Assembly: GCF_013408245.1 (NCBI RefSeq)
Contig: NZ_JACBYS010000003.1
Location: 186,001-250,000, forward strand
Origin: Duganella sp. 1224
Lineage (GTDB): Bacteria; Pseudomonadota; Gammaproteobacteria; Burkholderiales; Burkholderiaceae_D
Reading direction: 5' to 3'
DNA length: 64,000 nt
Under the pieces are notes generated by a model. The model made no database searches. It saw only the letters and a list, made by a program, of their open reading frames with translations, and had not been told where the DNA came from. The position numbers were made by a program, and so were the translations under genes. Numbering within the stretch: the first letter of the stretch is position 1; each line of letters opens with the position of its first letter. Of the stretch, positions 9,161 through 17,922 are shown piece after piece.

Positions 9161-10930
9161 ATGGCCACCTCCCCCACCGAACTGCTGCCGGAAGAAACGC
9201 CGGACGAGCCGGCGCCGACCACCACCACGCTCGACCTGGAGCAGCGCGCGCACCAGATTTTCCCGACGCTGAGCGCGACCGACATCCGCCACATGCGCCG
9301 CTTCGGCCACGTGGTGTGCTTCAAGAACGGCGAGATGATCTTCGAGGCCGGCAAGACCAGCTTCGGCCTGATGCTGGTGCTCAAGGGCGGCATCGAGGTC
9401 AACCGCTATGACGGTCTTGGCAACACCTCGTATGTGACCACCCACCTGCCCGGCCAGTTCAGCGGCGAGGTGGCGCAGTTGTCGGGCCGGCCGGCGCTGG
9501 GCAACGGCCACGCCGTGGGCGACGTCGAGGTGCTGGTGGTGCCGTCGGAATCGCTGCGCCAGCTGCTGGTCGCGCACGCCGATCTGGGCGAGCGCATCGT
9601 GCGCGCGCTGATCCTGCGCCGCGTCGGCCTGATCGAGCAGGCCTCGGGCGGGCCGGTGATCGTCGGCCCGCGCGGGCACGGGCGCATCCACACGTTGCAA
9701 ACCTTCCTGCAGGCCAACGGCCACCCGCACGTGGTGCTGGACCCGGAACACAACCAGCAGGCGGCCGACCTGATGGCGCACTACCAGCCGGTGGCCGAGG
9801 AACTGCCGCTGGTGGTATGCCCGGACGGCGTGGTCAAGAAAAACCCGTCGGTGGTCGACATCGGCCGCTGCCTCGGCATGCTGCCCGAGCTGGACAGCGA
9901 CAAGGTGTGGGACGTGATCGTGGTCGGCGCCGGGCCGGCCGGGCTGGCGACGGCGGTGTACGCCGCGTCCGAGGGGCTGTCGGTGCTGGCGCTGGAAACC
10001 CGCGCCTACGGCGGCCAGGCCGGCGCCAGCGCGCGCATCGAGAATTACCTCGGCTTCCCGACCGGCGTGTCGGGCCGCGCGCTGGCCGGACGCGCCTACG
10101 TGCAGGCGCAGAAATTCGGCGTCGAAGTTGCCATCCCGGCGCCGGCCGGCCGCCTGGTGTGCGACACCTATCCGCTGCAAGTGGAAATGTGCGGCAGCCT
10201 GCAGATGCTCAAGGCCAAGACCGTGGTGCTGTCCTGCGGCGCGCGCTACCGCCGGCCGTCGCTGGCCAACCTCAAGCAGTTCGAGGGCAAGGGCGTGTAC
10301 TACTGGGCGTCGCCAGTCGAGGCCAAGCTGTGCAAGACGGAGGAGATCATCCTGGTCGGCGGCGGCAACTCGGCCGGGCAGGCGGCGGTATTCCTGTCGG
10401 GCTACGCGTCCAAGGTGCACATGCTGATCCGCAAGGACAGCCTGTCGTCCACCATGTCCAGCTACCTGATCGAGCGGATTGCCGCCACGCCCAACATCTC
10501 GCTGCACACCTGCACCGAGATCGTCGCGCTGGAAGGCGACGAGGACGGCCTGCGCCAGGTACGCACGCGCAACGCCAAGACCGGGCTGGAGTGCGATTAC
10601 GACGTCTGCCGCGTGTTCCTGTTCATCGGCGCCGAGCCCAACACCGGCTGGCTCAGCGACTGCGGCGTGGACGTTGACCCGCACGGCTTCATCCGCACCG
10701 GTTTTGATGTGACCAAGGCGCAGTGCAAGGCCAACTTCGCCAACGGCGTCTACCCGCGCGACCTGCCGTCGCGCGCGGCGCTGGAGACCAGCGTGCCGGG
10801 CGTGTTCGCGATTGGCGACGTGCGCGCCACCTCCACCAAGCGGGTGGCGGCGGCGGTGGGCGAAGGGGCGGCCGTGGTGGCGCAGATCCACCAGTTCCTG
10901 GCCAACCTGCCGGCCGACAAGCAACACTAA
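9161..10930 (+). CDS. Cyclic-nucleotide-binding domain plus thioredoxin-reductase-like flavoprotein lacking CxxC
   Basis: A 589-residue, three-part protein. Residues about 30-140 form a CRP-like cyclic-nucleotide-binding fold (GLMLVLKGGIEV, GQFSGEVAQLSGRPAL). Residues about 165-240 look like a glutaredoxin/thioredoxin-type fold without an active CxxC. From 250 on there is a pyridine-nucleotide flavoprotein with the FAD motif VVGAGPAG (256-261), the NAD(P)H motif GGGNSAG (400-406) and the C-terminal FAD motif GVFAIGDVR. Where thioredoxin reductase has its redox CxxC, this one reads YYWASPVEA (381-388), so disulfide chemistry on thioredoxin is unlikely. The ATG at 9161 is preferred over TTG 9119. 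The physiological electron acceptor is unknown. Confidence 0.88.
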   Translation: MATSPTELLPEETPDEPAPTTTTLDLEQRAHQIFPTLSATDIRHMRRFGHVVCFKNGEMIFEAGKTSFGLMLVLKGGIEVNRYDGLGNTSYVTTHLPGQFSGEVAQLSGRPALGNGHAVGDVEVLVVPSESLRQLLVAHADLGERIVRALILRRVGLIEQASGGPVIVGPRGHGRIHTLQTFLQANGHPHVVLDPEHNQQAADLMAHYQPVAEELPLVVCPDGVVKKNPSVVDIGRCLGMLPELDSDKVWDVIVVGAGPAGLATAVYAASEGLSVLALETRAYGGQAGASARIENYLGFPTGVSGRALAGRAYVQAQKFGVEVAIPAPAGRLVCDTYPLQVEMCGSLQMLKAKTVVLSCGARYRRPSLANLKQFEGKGVYYWASPVEAKLCKTEEIILVGGGNSAGQAAVFLSGYASKVHMLIRKDSLSSTMSSYLIERIAATPNISLHTCTEIVALEGDEDGLRQVRTRNAKTGLECDYDVCRVFLFIGAEPNTGWLSDCGVDVDPHGFIRTGFDVTKAQCKANFANGVYPRDLPSRAALETSVPGVFAIGDVRATSTKRVAAAVGEGAAVVAQIHQFLANLPADKQH

Positions 10931-10976
10931 CACTGCGGCGCAGGCGGGAACCGTTCACCCCGCACGGCGGCGCACA

Positions 10977-11005
10977 GGGGTCAGCCCCGTACGGGGTCTG
11001 ACCCC
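10977..11005. repeat. Intergenic double palindrome, copy 1 (one base short)
   Basis: Version B of the GGGGTC-W-GACCCC / GTAC / GGGGTC-W-GACCCC element: the left arm is GGGGTCAGCCCC (missing one A) and the right arm GGGGTCTGACCCC. It lies between the convergent flavoprotein and deacetylase genes. Flanks (ACCCCGCAC before, CTCACTC after) match other copies. Confidence 0.9.
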
Positions 11006-11029
11006 GAACTTGTGGGTTAGCGCCAACCC

Positions 11030-11938
11030 TCACTCGGCCTTCAAGGCTTCGATCTCGAAATCCCCATCGTCCACCAGGCGCTCCCATCCGGGGAATTTGC
11101 CGAGGCCCTTGCTGCGCGCGATCGAGAGCAGCAGGCTTTGGCCGGCCACCAGCTTGTCGGGCGGCTGCTGGTACACGGAATCGGCGAACGCTTGCGCCGG
11201 CGTGATGATGGTCCAGCCCATGTCCTTGAATTGCTGGATCGCGTCGTTCAGCCACAAGGCGTTGATCAGGTTGTGATGCAGCAGGATCACTTGCGGGATA
11301 TCGCGGCCTTCCAGCTGGCGCGACAGGTCGCGATACGCCTGCGCGCGCTGGCGCAGGTGGGACAGATAGGCCTTCCGGATCGGCGCCACGTCGGCGCCGG
11401 CGTTGGCGCGCAGTACCTCGTTCAGCTTTTCGTCCAGGCGCCAGTCGCTGGTGTCCAGGCTGACGTAGGCGTTGCGGTAGCCGCGCTGCGCCAGGAAGGC
11501 GCGCATGCCGTCGCGCTTCTCGGGCGTGTTCCCTTCGCGCAGGAAGGTGAAGCGGAACCATTTCTGGTAGCCCGGCAGCGTGGCGGTGATGCGGTCGCAG
11601 TCGCTGATCTCTTGCTGGTACTGCGCCAGCGTGACCTTGGCGCTATTCAGGTCCAAGTGCGTCATCGTGTGGTTGCCGATCGCGTGGCCGGCCTGGCCCC
11701 ACGCTTGCGCCAGCGCGTAACCGGCCGGGCGGTCGGCGCCGTTGCCGCAGGTGACGAACAACGCGGCCGACACCTTGTGCGCGGCCAATGCGTCCAGCAA
11801 GGCCTGGTTGCGCTGCTGCGGCGACAGCAGCGGGGTTTCCGCCAGCCGCGGGCCGTCGTCGAAGGTGAAGGCCACCGATTGCGCGTGGGCGGCCATCGCC
11901 GCCGCGTACAGCGCCAGCGCGCTGCATATCTTCTTCAT
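11030..11938 (-). CDS. Secreted polysaccharide deacetylase family protein
   Basis: A 302-residue NodB-fold carbohydrate esterase. A signal peptide (MKKICSALALYAAAMAAHA) puts it in the periplasm or outside. Catalytic and metal motifs: FTFDDGP (Asp27-Asp28), GNHTMTHLDLN (metal histidines) and a late LLHHNLIN motif. The chain is longer than a bare NodB domain, with an extra C-terminal segment after VILLHHN. The likely activity is removal of acetyl groups from an amino-sugar polymer such as exopolysaccharide or peptidoglycan; the substrate is not shown. Its ATG at 11938 overlaps the stop of the upstream MBL gene (ATGA), so the two are translated together. Confidence 0.9.
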   Translation of the reverse strand: MKKICSALALYAAAMAAHAQSVAFTFDDGPRLAETPLLSPQQRNQALLDALAAHKVSAALFVTCGNGADRPAGYALAQAWGQAGHAIGNHTMTHLDLNSAKVTLAQYQQEISDCDRITATLPGYQKWFRFTFLREGNTPEKRDGMRAFLAQRGYRNAYVSLDTSDWRLDEKLNEVLRANAGADVAPIRKAYLSHLRQRAQAYRDLSRQLEGRDIPQVILLHHNLINALWLNDAIQQFKDMGWTIITPAQAFADSVYQQPPDKLVAGQSLLLSIARSKGLGKFPGWERLVDDGDFEIEALKAE

Positions 11939-13245
11939 ATGGTTATCCCCAGTCGCCGCAGTTGCGCGGCTTGATAAGCGCCGATGGCGTCGTCGAACAG
12001 GCAGCGGATCAGCGGATCGTCGACGATGTCGGCGTCGGCCGGCGCGCCGTGGATGCGCAGGTACATGGAGGTCAGCGACTCGCCCAGCGCCAGGCCGGCG
12101 TACAACTTGGCCAGCGGGATTTCGGTGGCCCACGTCGGCGCCTCTTCATCGCCAGTCAGCGCGATGCTGTCGCCGTGCACGCGATAGCGGAACTGCTGCA
12201 CGCCGCCGTCATGGTCGTACACCGACAGTTGCCAGACGCAGGGCGTGGCAAAGTAGCTGTCCTCCGGCAGTTCCATTTGCTCGTAGCGTTCCATCAGGCC
12301 GGTGCGGCAGAACGCCAACGCCAGCGCGGCCTGCTCCGCCGTGAGCGGCGCGAAGTGGCGCGCGATGTCGGCGGTGGGCGGCGGCACGATGTCGGCATCG
12401 TAGTCGTAATCGACGTCCTGTTCGCCGACCGGCAGCACCCACGGCAGCGGCGCGGCGGGCGTCAGCCCGGCGGCCGTCAACGCCACCGACACCGATGGGT
12501 TCAGCCGCACCACCTGCGCCGATGGCAGCCACTCGCCCACCGCCTGCGCGAAGCGGCGGTAGGTGATCGGGAATAGCGCGTGGTTGTACCACGACCATGG
12601 CTCCTGCCGGAACTGGCAGGAACTCGGCACCACGTAGCGCGGCGCCAGCGCTTGCAACTGCTGCGGCCATTCTTCCGGCAGTTCGACCGGCCCGCGCGCG
12701 GCGCGCGATGGGGCGATCACGTCCACTTCGCGCATGGTCTGGAAGGGCCACAGCACCATGTCCCACGGCGCGTAGGGTTTGAGTTGCTCCAGCGTTTGCG
12801 GGTCCATCCACGCGTCGACCACGTTCAGTACATTCAGGCCTTCGGCGCGGATCTGGAACATGGAGTCGACGTCCGCATCCAGCGCGCGGCGGGGGATGAT
12901 CTCGAAGGCGCCGATGGTCACACTGGCATCGACTTCCAGCGACAGCACGTTGACGAAGCCCAGCGCGCGTATCATGGCGAACAGTTCGTCGAAGACGCAG
13001 TACAGGTAGACGGGCGTGGCGCGGTCCAGCAGGTTCAGGCTCTCCATCGAGCAGTGGTCGTCGTGGAAGTGGGAGATGAACACCGCGTCCGGCCGCAGTT
13101 CGCGCACTTGGGCCAGGTCGAAGCGCACGTCGGGGAAGGCGTGGCAGTTCCGGCTGAACGGATTTTCGAACACCGGGTCAAACAGGATCCGCGTGGCGCC
13201 GCTTTCAAAGGCGTAGCCGGCGTGGAGGATGCGGGAGATTTTCAT
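11935..13245 (-). CDS. MBL-fold metallo-hydrolase with unknown C-terminal domain
   Basis: A 436-residue protein. The N-terminal part is a metallo-beta-lactamase fold of the L-ascorbate-lactonase type: MKISRILHAGYAFE, then the metal motif SHFHDDHCS (residues 58-66). The second half (about 250-436) has no motif I recognise and contains the acidic stretch DYDYDADIV. The start at 13245 gives the clean MKIS opening; upstream methionines in frame at 13254 and beyond have weaker support. Coupled by ATGA to a secreted deacetylase, so a role in a shared carbohydrate or lipid pathway is plausible but unproven. Confidence 0.8.
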   Translation of the reverse strand: MKISRILHAGYAFESGATRILFDPVFENPFSRNCHAFPDVRFDLAQVRELRPDAVFISHFHDDHCSMESLNLLDRATPVYLYCVFDELFAMIRALGFVNVLSLEVDASVTIGAFEIIPRRALDADVDSMFQIRAEGLNVLNVVDAWMDPQTLEQLKPYAPWDMVLWPFQTMREVDVIAPSRAARGPVELPEEWPQQLQALAPRYVVPSSCQFRQEPWSWYNHALFPITYRRFAQAVGEWLPSAQVVRLNPSVSVALTAAGLTPAAPLPWVLPVGEQDVDYDYDADIVPPPTADIARHFAPLTAEQAALALAFCRTGLMERYEQMELPEDSYFATPCVWQLSVYDHDGGVQQFRYRVHGDSIALTGDEEAPTWATEIPLAKLYAGLALGESLTSMYLRIHGAPADADIVDDPLIRCLFDDAIGAYQAAQLRRLGITI

Positions 13246-13300
13246 AGCCCGCATCATCTCACGCGCCGCGCGCGGCGTCACCCGGGGCGCGGCGTGGCGG

Positions 13301-13618
13301 CTACCTGGCCGCGGCCTTGGCGGGAGCGGCCGCCTTGGCTGGCGCGCCGTCCTTCGACTTGCCGTTCACCTGCAGGCCGGCCTCCGACAGGCGTACGGCG
13401 TTCTTCTGACCGATGCCTTTGACACGGGCTTCGAAGTCGGCCCAGTCCTTGAATTCGCCTTTCTTGCGTTCTTCGAGGATGGCTTTGGTCTTGGCCGGGC
13501 CGAGGCCGCGGATGCTGTCGAGGGCCGCTTCGTCGGCCTTGTTGACGTCCACCTGCGCCCAGGCCAGGGTGATGCTGGCGATCAGGGTGGCCAGCAGCAG
13601 AACGAGTTGCTTGATCAT
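13301..13618 (-). CDS. ComEA-like helix-hairpin-helix DNA-binding protein
   Basis: A 105-residue exported protein. A signal sequence (MIKQLVLLLATLIASITLAWA) is followed by a single HhH pair of the ComEA type: VNKADEAALDSIRGLGPAKT, then a second helical hairpin with VKGIGQKNAVRL. The tail is Ala/Lys-rich (APAKAAAPAKAAAR). ComEA binds incoming double-stranded DNA in the periplasm during natural transformation, and short stand-alone versions like this are common in betaproteobacteria. The start ATG at 13618 has the ribosome site AAGGAGAC just upstream. Other competence genes are not visible nearby, so a transformation role is inference. Confidence 0.88.
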   Translation of the reverse strand: MIKQLVLLLATLIASITLAWAQVDVNKADEAALDSIRGLGPAKTKAILEERKKGEFKDWADFEARVKGIGQKNAVRLSEAGLQVNGKSKDGAPAKAAAPAKAAAR

Positions 13619-13758
13619 GATGTCTCCTTGGTTGTTGGCAAGCGCGGGGATCGCGACTTGCTTCGACCTTAACGAGGCGATCATGCCTTCGTTGACGCGC
13701 GCGGCTGAGGTAGATCAAGGGGCTTGTGGACGATTGCTGGCAGTACCCCAAAACGAAA

Positions 13759-13786
13759 GGGTCTGACCCCGTACGGGGTCAGACCC
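13759..13786. repeat. Intergenic double palindrome, copy 2
   Basis: Version A: GGGTCTGACCCC, centre GTAC, GGGGTCAGACCC; a 28-base perfect palindrome because each end is one G or C shorter. It lies downstream of rfaE1 and upstream of the comEA-like gene. Confidence 0.95.
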
Positions 13787-13821
13787 TGGCCGCAGCGGTG
13801 TGCGGGTTTCGCTGGTGCCGC

Positions 13822-14745
13822 TTAGTCCGCAAAAAGCTCCGTGTGCGTCACCGTAGCCGTCCCCAGCTTGCCAACCACGATGCCGCCGGCGCGGTTCGCG
13901 GTTTCCACCGCCTCCTGCCAGCCAGCCCCCGCGCCCAGCATGCAGGCCATGGTGGCGATCACCGTGTCGCCCGCGCCGGACACGTCAAACACCTCGCGCG
14001 CCTGCGCCGGCGTGTGGAACTGGCCGCCCTCGGTGTACAAGGTCATGCCCTCTTCCGAACGGGTCAGCAGCAGCGCGTCCAGCTTCAGCTCCGCGCGCAA
14101 GGCTTGCGCCTTGGCCGTCAACTGCTCCTCGCTGCTCCACGATCCGGCGATCTGCTTGAATTCCGACTTGTTCGGCGTCAGCACCGTGGCGCCGGCGTAG
14201 CGCGTGAAGTCGTCGCCCTTCGGATCGACCATCACCACCTTGCCGGCCGCGCGCGCGGCGGCGATCATGTCGGCCACCGCCACCAGGCTGCCCTTGGCGT
14301 AATCCGACAGCACGATCACATCGTAATCCGGCAGCAGCGTCTTGAATTGCTGCAGCTTGTCGCGCAACACGGTGTCGGTCGGCGCCTCTTCAAAGTCGAT
14401 GCGCACCATCTGCTGCTGGCGGCCGATCACGCGCAGCTTGATGATGGTGGAAATCGCCGCGTCGCGCTTCAGGTAGCTGCGGATGCCGCCGCCTTCCAGC
14501 AGTTGCTGCACCTCGTCGCCCGCCTCGTCGTTGCCGACAATGCCCAGCAGGCCGGCCTGCGCGCCCAGCGCGGCGGCATTGCGCGCCACGTTGGCGGCGC
14601 CGCCCAGCCGCGCCTCGCGCCTGGCGATGCGCACCACCGGCACCGGCGCCTCCGGCGAAATGCGGCTGACGTCACCGAACCAGTAACGGTCCAGCATCAC
14701 GTCGCCCACCACCAGGATGCGTACTTTGTCCAGATTGGTCGTCAC
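13822..14745 (-). CDS. rfaE1: D-glycero-beta-D-manno-heptose-7-phosphate kinase
   Basis: A 307-residue PfkB-family sugar kinase that phosphorylates heptose 7-phosphate at C1 in ADP-heptose synthesis for LPS inner core. Seen: VGDVMLDRYWFGDVSRISPE at the N-terminus, LGGAANVARN, the SDYAKG motif and the anion-hole signature DVSGAGDTV. It is only the kinase half; the nucleotidyltransferase domain fused to it in E. coli HldE is absent, as usual in betaproteobacteria. The start codon is GTG at 14745. It follows ugd by 12 bases and probably shares its transcript. The epimerase gene hldD, often next to rfaE, is not in this window. Confidence 0.93.
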   Translation of the reverse strand: MTTNLDKVRILVVGDVMLDRYWFGDVSRISPEAPVPVVRIARREARLGGAANVARNAAALGAQAGLLGIVGNDEAGDEVQQLLEGGGIRSYLKRDAAISTIIKLRVIGRQQQMVRIDFEEAPTDTVLRDKLQQFKTLLPDYDVIVLSDYAKGSLVAVADMIAAARAAGKVVMVDPKGDDFTRYAGATVLTPNKSEFKQIAGSWSSEEQLTAKAQALRAELKLDALLLTRSEEGMTLYTEGGQFHTPAQAREVFDVSGAGDTVIATMACMLGAGAGWQEAVETANRAGGIVVGKLGTATVTHTELFAD

Positions 14746-14757
14746 GGTGCGCCTCGC

Positions 14758-16125
14758 TCAGTTGCGGGTCAGGATGGAGCGGCCGATGCCGTGGTACTCG
14801 AAGCCCGCTTCGGCCATCACGCCCGGCTCGAACAGGTTGCGGCCGTCGAAGATCACCGCATGCTTCAGCGCCGCCTTGATCTTGTCGAAGTCCGGGCTGC
14901 GGAAGGCCTTCCATTCGGTAACGATGACCAGCGCCTCGGCGCCGGTCAGCGCGTCCATCGGGCTGTCGGCGAAGCGCACGCGCGCCAGTTCGTCCGCGCT
15001 CAGGTCCAGCGCCAACACGCGCCGGGCCTCGTCCATCGCCACCGGATCGTACACCGCCACCGTGGCGCCGGCGTCCAGCAACTGGCGCACCAGCACGCGG
15101 GCCGGCGCTTCGCGCATGTCGTCGGTGTTGGGCTTGAAGGCCAGGCCCCAGATGGCGAAGTGCTGGCCGCCCAGGTCCTCGCCGAAACGCTTGACGACCT
15201 TCTGGCCCAGCACCAGCTTCTGCTTGTCGTTGACCGCTTCCACCGCGCGCAGGATCAGCAGGTCCTGGTCGTACTGGCGCGCGGTGCGTTCCAGCGCCTG
15301 CACGTCTTTCGGGAAGCACGAGCCGCCATAGCCGGCGCCGGCGTACAGGAAGCTGTGGCCGATGCGCGGGTCGGAGCCGATGCCGTGGCGCACCGCTTCG
15401 ATGTCGACGCCGACGCGGTCGGCCAGGTTGGCCAGTTCGTTCATGAACGAGATGCGCGTGGCCAGCATGGAGTTGGCGGCGTACTTGGTGAATTCGGCCG
15501 AGCGCACGTCCATCCAGAAGGTGCGTTCGTGGTTGCGGTTGAAGGGGGCGTACAGCTTCTTCATCAGCGCCGCGGCTTTTTCGCCTTCGGCGGTCATGTC
15601 ATGGCCGATGACGATGCGATCGGGGCGCATGAAGTCTTCCACCGCCGCGCCCTCTTTCAGGAACTCGGGATTGGACACCACCGAGAAGGTGGCGTCCGAG
15701 CCGCGCGCCTGCAGTTCTTCGCGCAGCGCGGCGTGGACCCGGTCGCCGGTCCCGACCGGCACGGTGGATTTGTCGACGATGACCTTGAAGCCGGTCATGT
15801 GCTTGCCGATGTTGCGGGCGGCGGCCAGCACGTATTGCAGGTCGGCCGAGCCGTCTTCGTCGGGCGGCGTGCCGACGGCGATGAACTGCACTTCGCCGTG
15901 CGCCACCGAGGCGGCGACGTCGGTCGAGAACTGGATGCGGCCGGCGGCGCGGTTGCGCGCCACCACTTCTTCCAGGCCCGGTTCGTGGATCGGGATGCCG
16001 CCGCTGTTCAGCAGGTCGATCTTGCGCTGGTCGACGTCCAGGCAGAACACATCGTTGCCCAGCTCCGCCAGGCAGGCGCCGGTGACCAGGCCAACATAGC
16101 CAGTGCCGATAATCGTGATTTTCAT
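14758..16125 (-). CDS. ugd: UDP-glucose 6-dehydrogenase
   Basis: A 455-residue NAD-dependent enzyme that oxidises UDP-glucose to UDP-glucuronate in two steps for capsule, exopolysaccharide or LPS modification. N-terminal Rossmann motif [17 protein letters not shown], catalytic cysteine in [12 protein letters not shown], and the C-terminal domain with [14 protein letters not shown] are all intact. Length is normal. The start ATG at 16125 gives [13 protein letters not shown]. It lies between lapB and rfaE1, all genes of envelope sugar metabolism on one strand; a REP-like inverted repeat separates it from lapB. Confidence 0.96.
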   Translation of the reverse strand: MKITIIGTGYVGLVTGACLAELGNDVFCLDVDQRKIDLLNSGGIPIHEPGLEEVVARNRAAGRIQFSTDVAASVAHGEVQFIAVGTPPDEDGSADLQYVLAAARNIGKHMTGFKVIVDKSTVPVGTGDRVHAALREELQARGSDATFSVVSNPEFLKEGAAVEDFMRPDRIVIGHDMTAEGEKAAALMKKLYAPFNRNHERTFWMDVRSAEFTKYAANSMLATRISFMNELANLADRVGVDIEAVRHGIGSDPRIGHSFLYAGAGYGGSCFPKDVQALERTARQYDQDLLILRAVEAVNDKQKLVLGQKVVKRFGEDLGGQHFAIWGLAFKPNTDDMREAPARVLVRQLLDAGATVAVYDPVAMDEARRVLALDLSADELARVRFADSPMDALTGAEALVIVTEWKAFRSPDFDKIKAALKHAVIFDGRNLFEPGVMAEAGFEYHGIGRSILTRN

Positions 16126-16146
16126 AGTTAAAGTCGGTTAGTACCC

Positions 16147-16238
16147 CCGTCATTCCGGCGCAGGCCGGAATCCATGGAACGCCAGCAGCCTTGCACACGC
16201 GGCATGGATTCCGGCTTTCGCCGGAATGACGGCGGGGT
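16147..16238. repeat. REP-like inverted repeat (GTCATTCCGGCG type)
   Basis: Two imperfectly complementary arms, the left with CGTCATTCCGGCGCAGGCCG (16148-16175) and the right with its near complement ending CGCCGGAATGACGG (about 16203-16233), enclose a spacer of about 30 bases. Each arm is itself a small hairpin. This is the widespread proteobacterial REP/BIME-like repeat built on CGTCATTCCGGC. It fills the lapB-ugd gap. A partial relative is at 46086-46172. Confidence 0.85.
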
Positions 16239-16240
16239 GG

Positions 16241-17416
16241 TTAGTTCATGACATTCAATTCTTCGGTGCGGCGCGGCGGGTAGGTCTCCCAGCGGCTGCA
16301 GCCCGGGCACTGCCAGTAGAACTGGCGCGCCTTGAAACCGCAGTGGCTGCACTGATAGCGCGCCAGCTTCTGCGTGTAACCGTGCACCAGGTTCTTCACC
16401 ATCGACAGTTCCGGCACCAGGGTGGCCGGCGCGTCCAGCAGGCGCGCTTCCAGCAGCTTGTCGAGGCCCAGCAGCGTCGGCGTGCGGCGCAGCTCATTCG
16501 ACACCAGCTGCTTGGCGGCGTCCACGCCGTCCAGCTCCAGCACCGCCTTGTAGACCACCTCGATCAGGTCGATCGACGAGGCTTGCTCCAGGTACGATTT
16601 GAGCAGGTTGACGCCTTCCTGCGGCCGGCCCACCTTGCGGTAGCCGTCCATCAGCCGCTGCGCCACCAGCGCCACGTGCGGCACGCTGATCTGCTCGACG
16701 CGGCGCCAGGTCATCAAGGCGCCTTCGACGTCGCCCATGGCCAGTTGCGCGTCGCCGGTCAGCAGGGTGGCGCGCACGTTGACGCGGTCCGCCTGCAGCG
16801 ACTTGTCCAGCAGCTCCAGCGCCTGCTCGGGATGCATGTGCACCAGCGCGTCCTGCGCCAGCTCGCAGTAGAACTGCGCGATCTGCTTCTGGCGCGAGCC
16901 GGCGCCCGCTTCCTGCAGGCCGATGGCCGCCTCGATCGCGCGTGGCCACTCTTTCTCGCGCTGGAAAATCTCCAGCAGCGCGCGGCGCGCCTGCGCGCCG
17001 TACGAACCATTGAGCAGCGTGTTGAAGGTCTCCTCGGCGCGGTCCAGCAGGCCGGCCTTCAGGTAGTCCATGCCCAGCTCATACTGCGCGTGCTCCTTCT
17101 GATCCTGCGGCAGGTCGGGACGCGCCAGCAGGTTCTGGTGTATGCGGATGGCGCGCTCGGTCTCGCCGCGGCGGCGGAACAGATTGCCCAGCGCGAAGTG
17201 CATCTCGGCCGATTCCGGATCCAGCCGGACGATGTCGATGAAGGCGTCGACCGCCTTGTCCTGCTGGTCGTTGAGCAGGAAGTTCAGGCCCTTGTAATAG
17301 CCGCGCGGCAGCGAGCGCGACTCGGACAGCAATTGACGGATGTCGACGCGCGCGGCGACCCATCCCAGGCCGAAGAAGACCGGGATGCCCAGTAACCACC
17401 AGAGTTCAAATTCCAT
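16241..17416 (-). CDS. lapB: Lipopolysaccharide assembly protein LapB (YciM)
   Basis: A 391-residue inner-membrane TPR protein that tunes LPS synthesis by promoting FtsH degradation of LpxC. N-terminal membrane anchor (ELWWLLGIPVFFGLGWVAA), then TPR repeats (RGYYKGLNFLLNDQQDKAVD onward), and a C-terminal rubredoxin-type knuckle with CSHCGFKA and CPGCSRW, which matches LapB exactly. Length is as expected. It follows lapA by 15 bases in the conserved order rpsA-ihfB-lapA-lapB. Confidence 0.95.
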   Translation of the reverse strand: MEFELWWLLGIPVFFGLGWVAARVDIRQLLSESRSLPRGYYKGLNFLLNDQQDKAVDAFIDIVRLDPESAEMHFALGNLFRRRGETERAIRIHQNLLARPDLPQDQKEHAQYELGMDYLKAGLLDRAEETFNTLLNGSYGAQARRALLEIFQREKEWPRAIEAAIGLQEAGAGSRQKQIAQFYCELAQDALVHMHPEQALELLDKSLQADRVNVRATLLTGDAQLAMGDVEGALMTWRRVEQISVPHVALVAQRLMDGYRKVGRPQEGVNLLKSYLEQASSIDLIEVVYKAVLELDGVDAAKQLVSNELRRTPTLLGLDKLLEARLLDAPATLVPELSMVKNLVHGYTQKLARYQCSHCGFKARQFYWQCPGCSRWETYPPRRTEELNVMN

Positions 17417-17431
17417 GTGTGCTTGTTGTGT

Positions 17432-17734
17432 TTATTGTGGGGTGACGCTGTCCGGCTGCGGCGGGCGGTTGGCCTGCTGCGCCGAGCTTTGCAGCGTGTG
17501 GATGGTGGTTTTGTGCTTGTTGGTTTCGCGGCGGTGGCGGAACACGGTTGGCGTCAGCGCCAGCACGCCCAGCACCGCGCCGGCAACGAAGAAGCCGAGC
17601 AGCATCAGCACCAGCGGGCCGCGCAGCTCGTAGTGCAGGAACAGGTGCAGGTCGACTTCCTGCGTGTTCTTCAGCGCGAAGCCGAAAAACAGGATGAAGA
17701 TGACAAAACCGATCAGCGTGGAGACAAATTTCAT
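17432..17734 (-). CDS. lapA: LapA domain-containing inner-membrane protein (DUF1049)
   Basis: A 100-residue protein with two transmembrane helices (VSTLIGFVIFILFFGFAL and LVLMLLGFFVAGAVLGVLAL) joined by a short loop starting NTQEVDLHLF, the LapA pattern. The C-terminal part is soluble and polar and ends in PPQPDSVTPQ. LapA is encoded with LapB and works with it in LPS assembly. The start ATG at 17734 gives MKFVSTLIGF; longer frames upstream run through the palindromic repeat and are not credible. Confidence 0.92.
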   Translation of the reverse strand: MKFVSTLIGFVIFILFFGFALKNTQEVDLHLFLHYELRGPLVLMLLGFFVAGAVLGVLALTPTVFRHRRETNKHKTTIHTLQSSAQQANRPPQPDSVTPQ

Positions 17735-17806
17735 CAGCCAGTACCCAGTGAAAATTCTAAAGCGCCAGTATCGCACCAGAAGCGCCACCCCGCAATGCGG
17801 CCGACA

Positions 17807-17836
17807 GGGGTCAGACCCCGTACGGGGTCTGACCCC
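17807..17836. repeat. Intergenic double palindrome, copy 3
   Basis: Version B, 30 bases, perfect: GGGGTCAGACCCC, centre GTAC, GGGGTCTGACCCC. It lies between ihfB and lapA, about 70 bases before the lapA start, so an ihfB-lapA read-through transcript would carry it. Confidence 0.97.
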
Positions 17837-17869
17837 GGCTTTCGCAGTGGGGGTAACTCTCATTCCGGC

Positions 17870-17904
17870 AAAAAAAAAGCGGCATCCCTCAGGACGCCGC
17901 TTTT
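17870..17904 (-). terminator. Rho-independent terminator after ihfB
   Basis: Read on the minus strand: a GCGGC...GCCGC stem with a ten- to twelve-base loop, followed by a run of eight or more T. It lies just beyond the ihfB stop (17923), so lapAB is probably served partly by its own promoter. Confidence 0.8.
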
Positions 17905-17922
17905 GCTTACCTATTGAATGCT

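Noticed and set aside
10977..11005. Double palindromes read as simple rho-independent terminators
   Set aside because: They lack a T run and occur between same-strand operon genes; proper hairpin-plus-T terminators occur separately nearby.
13726..16131. Long plus-strand frame opposite rfaE1 and ugd
   Set aside because: It is antisense to two clear enzymes; its protein is Arg/His/Ala-rich without motifs, as expected from high-GC codon bias.
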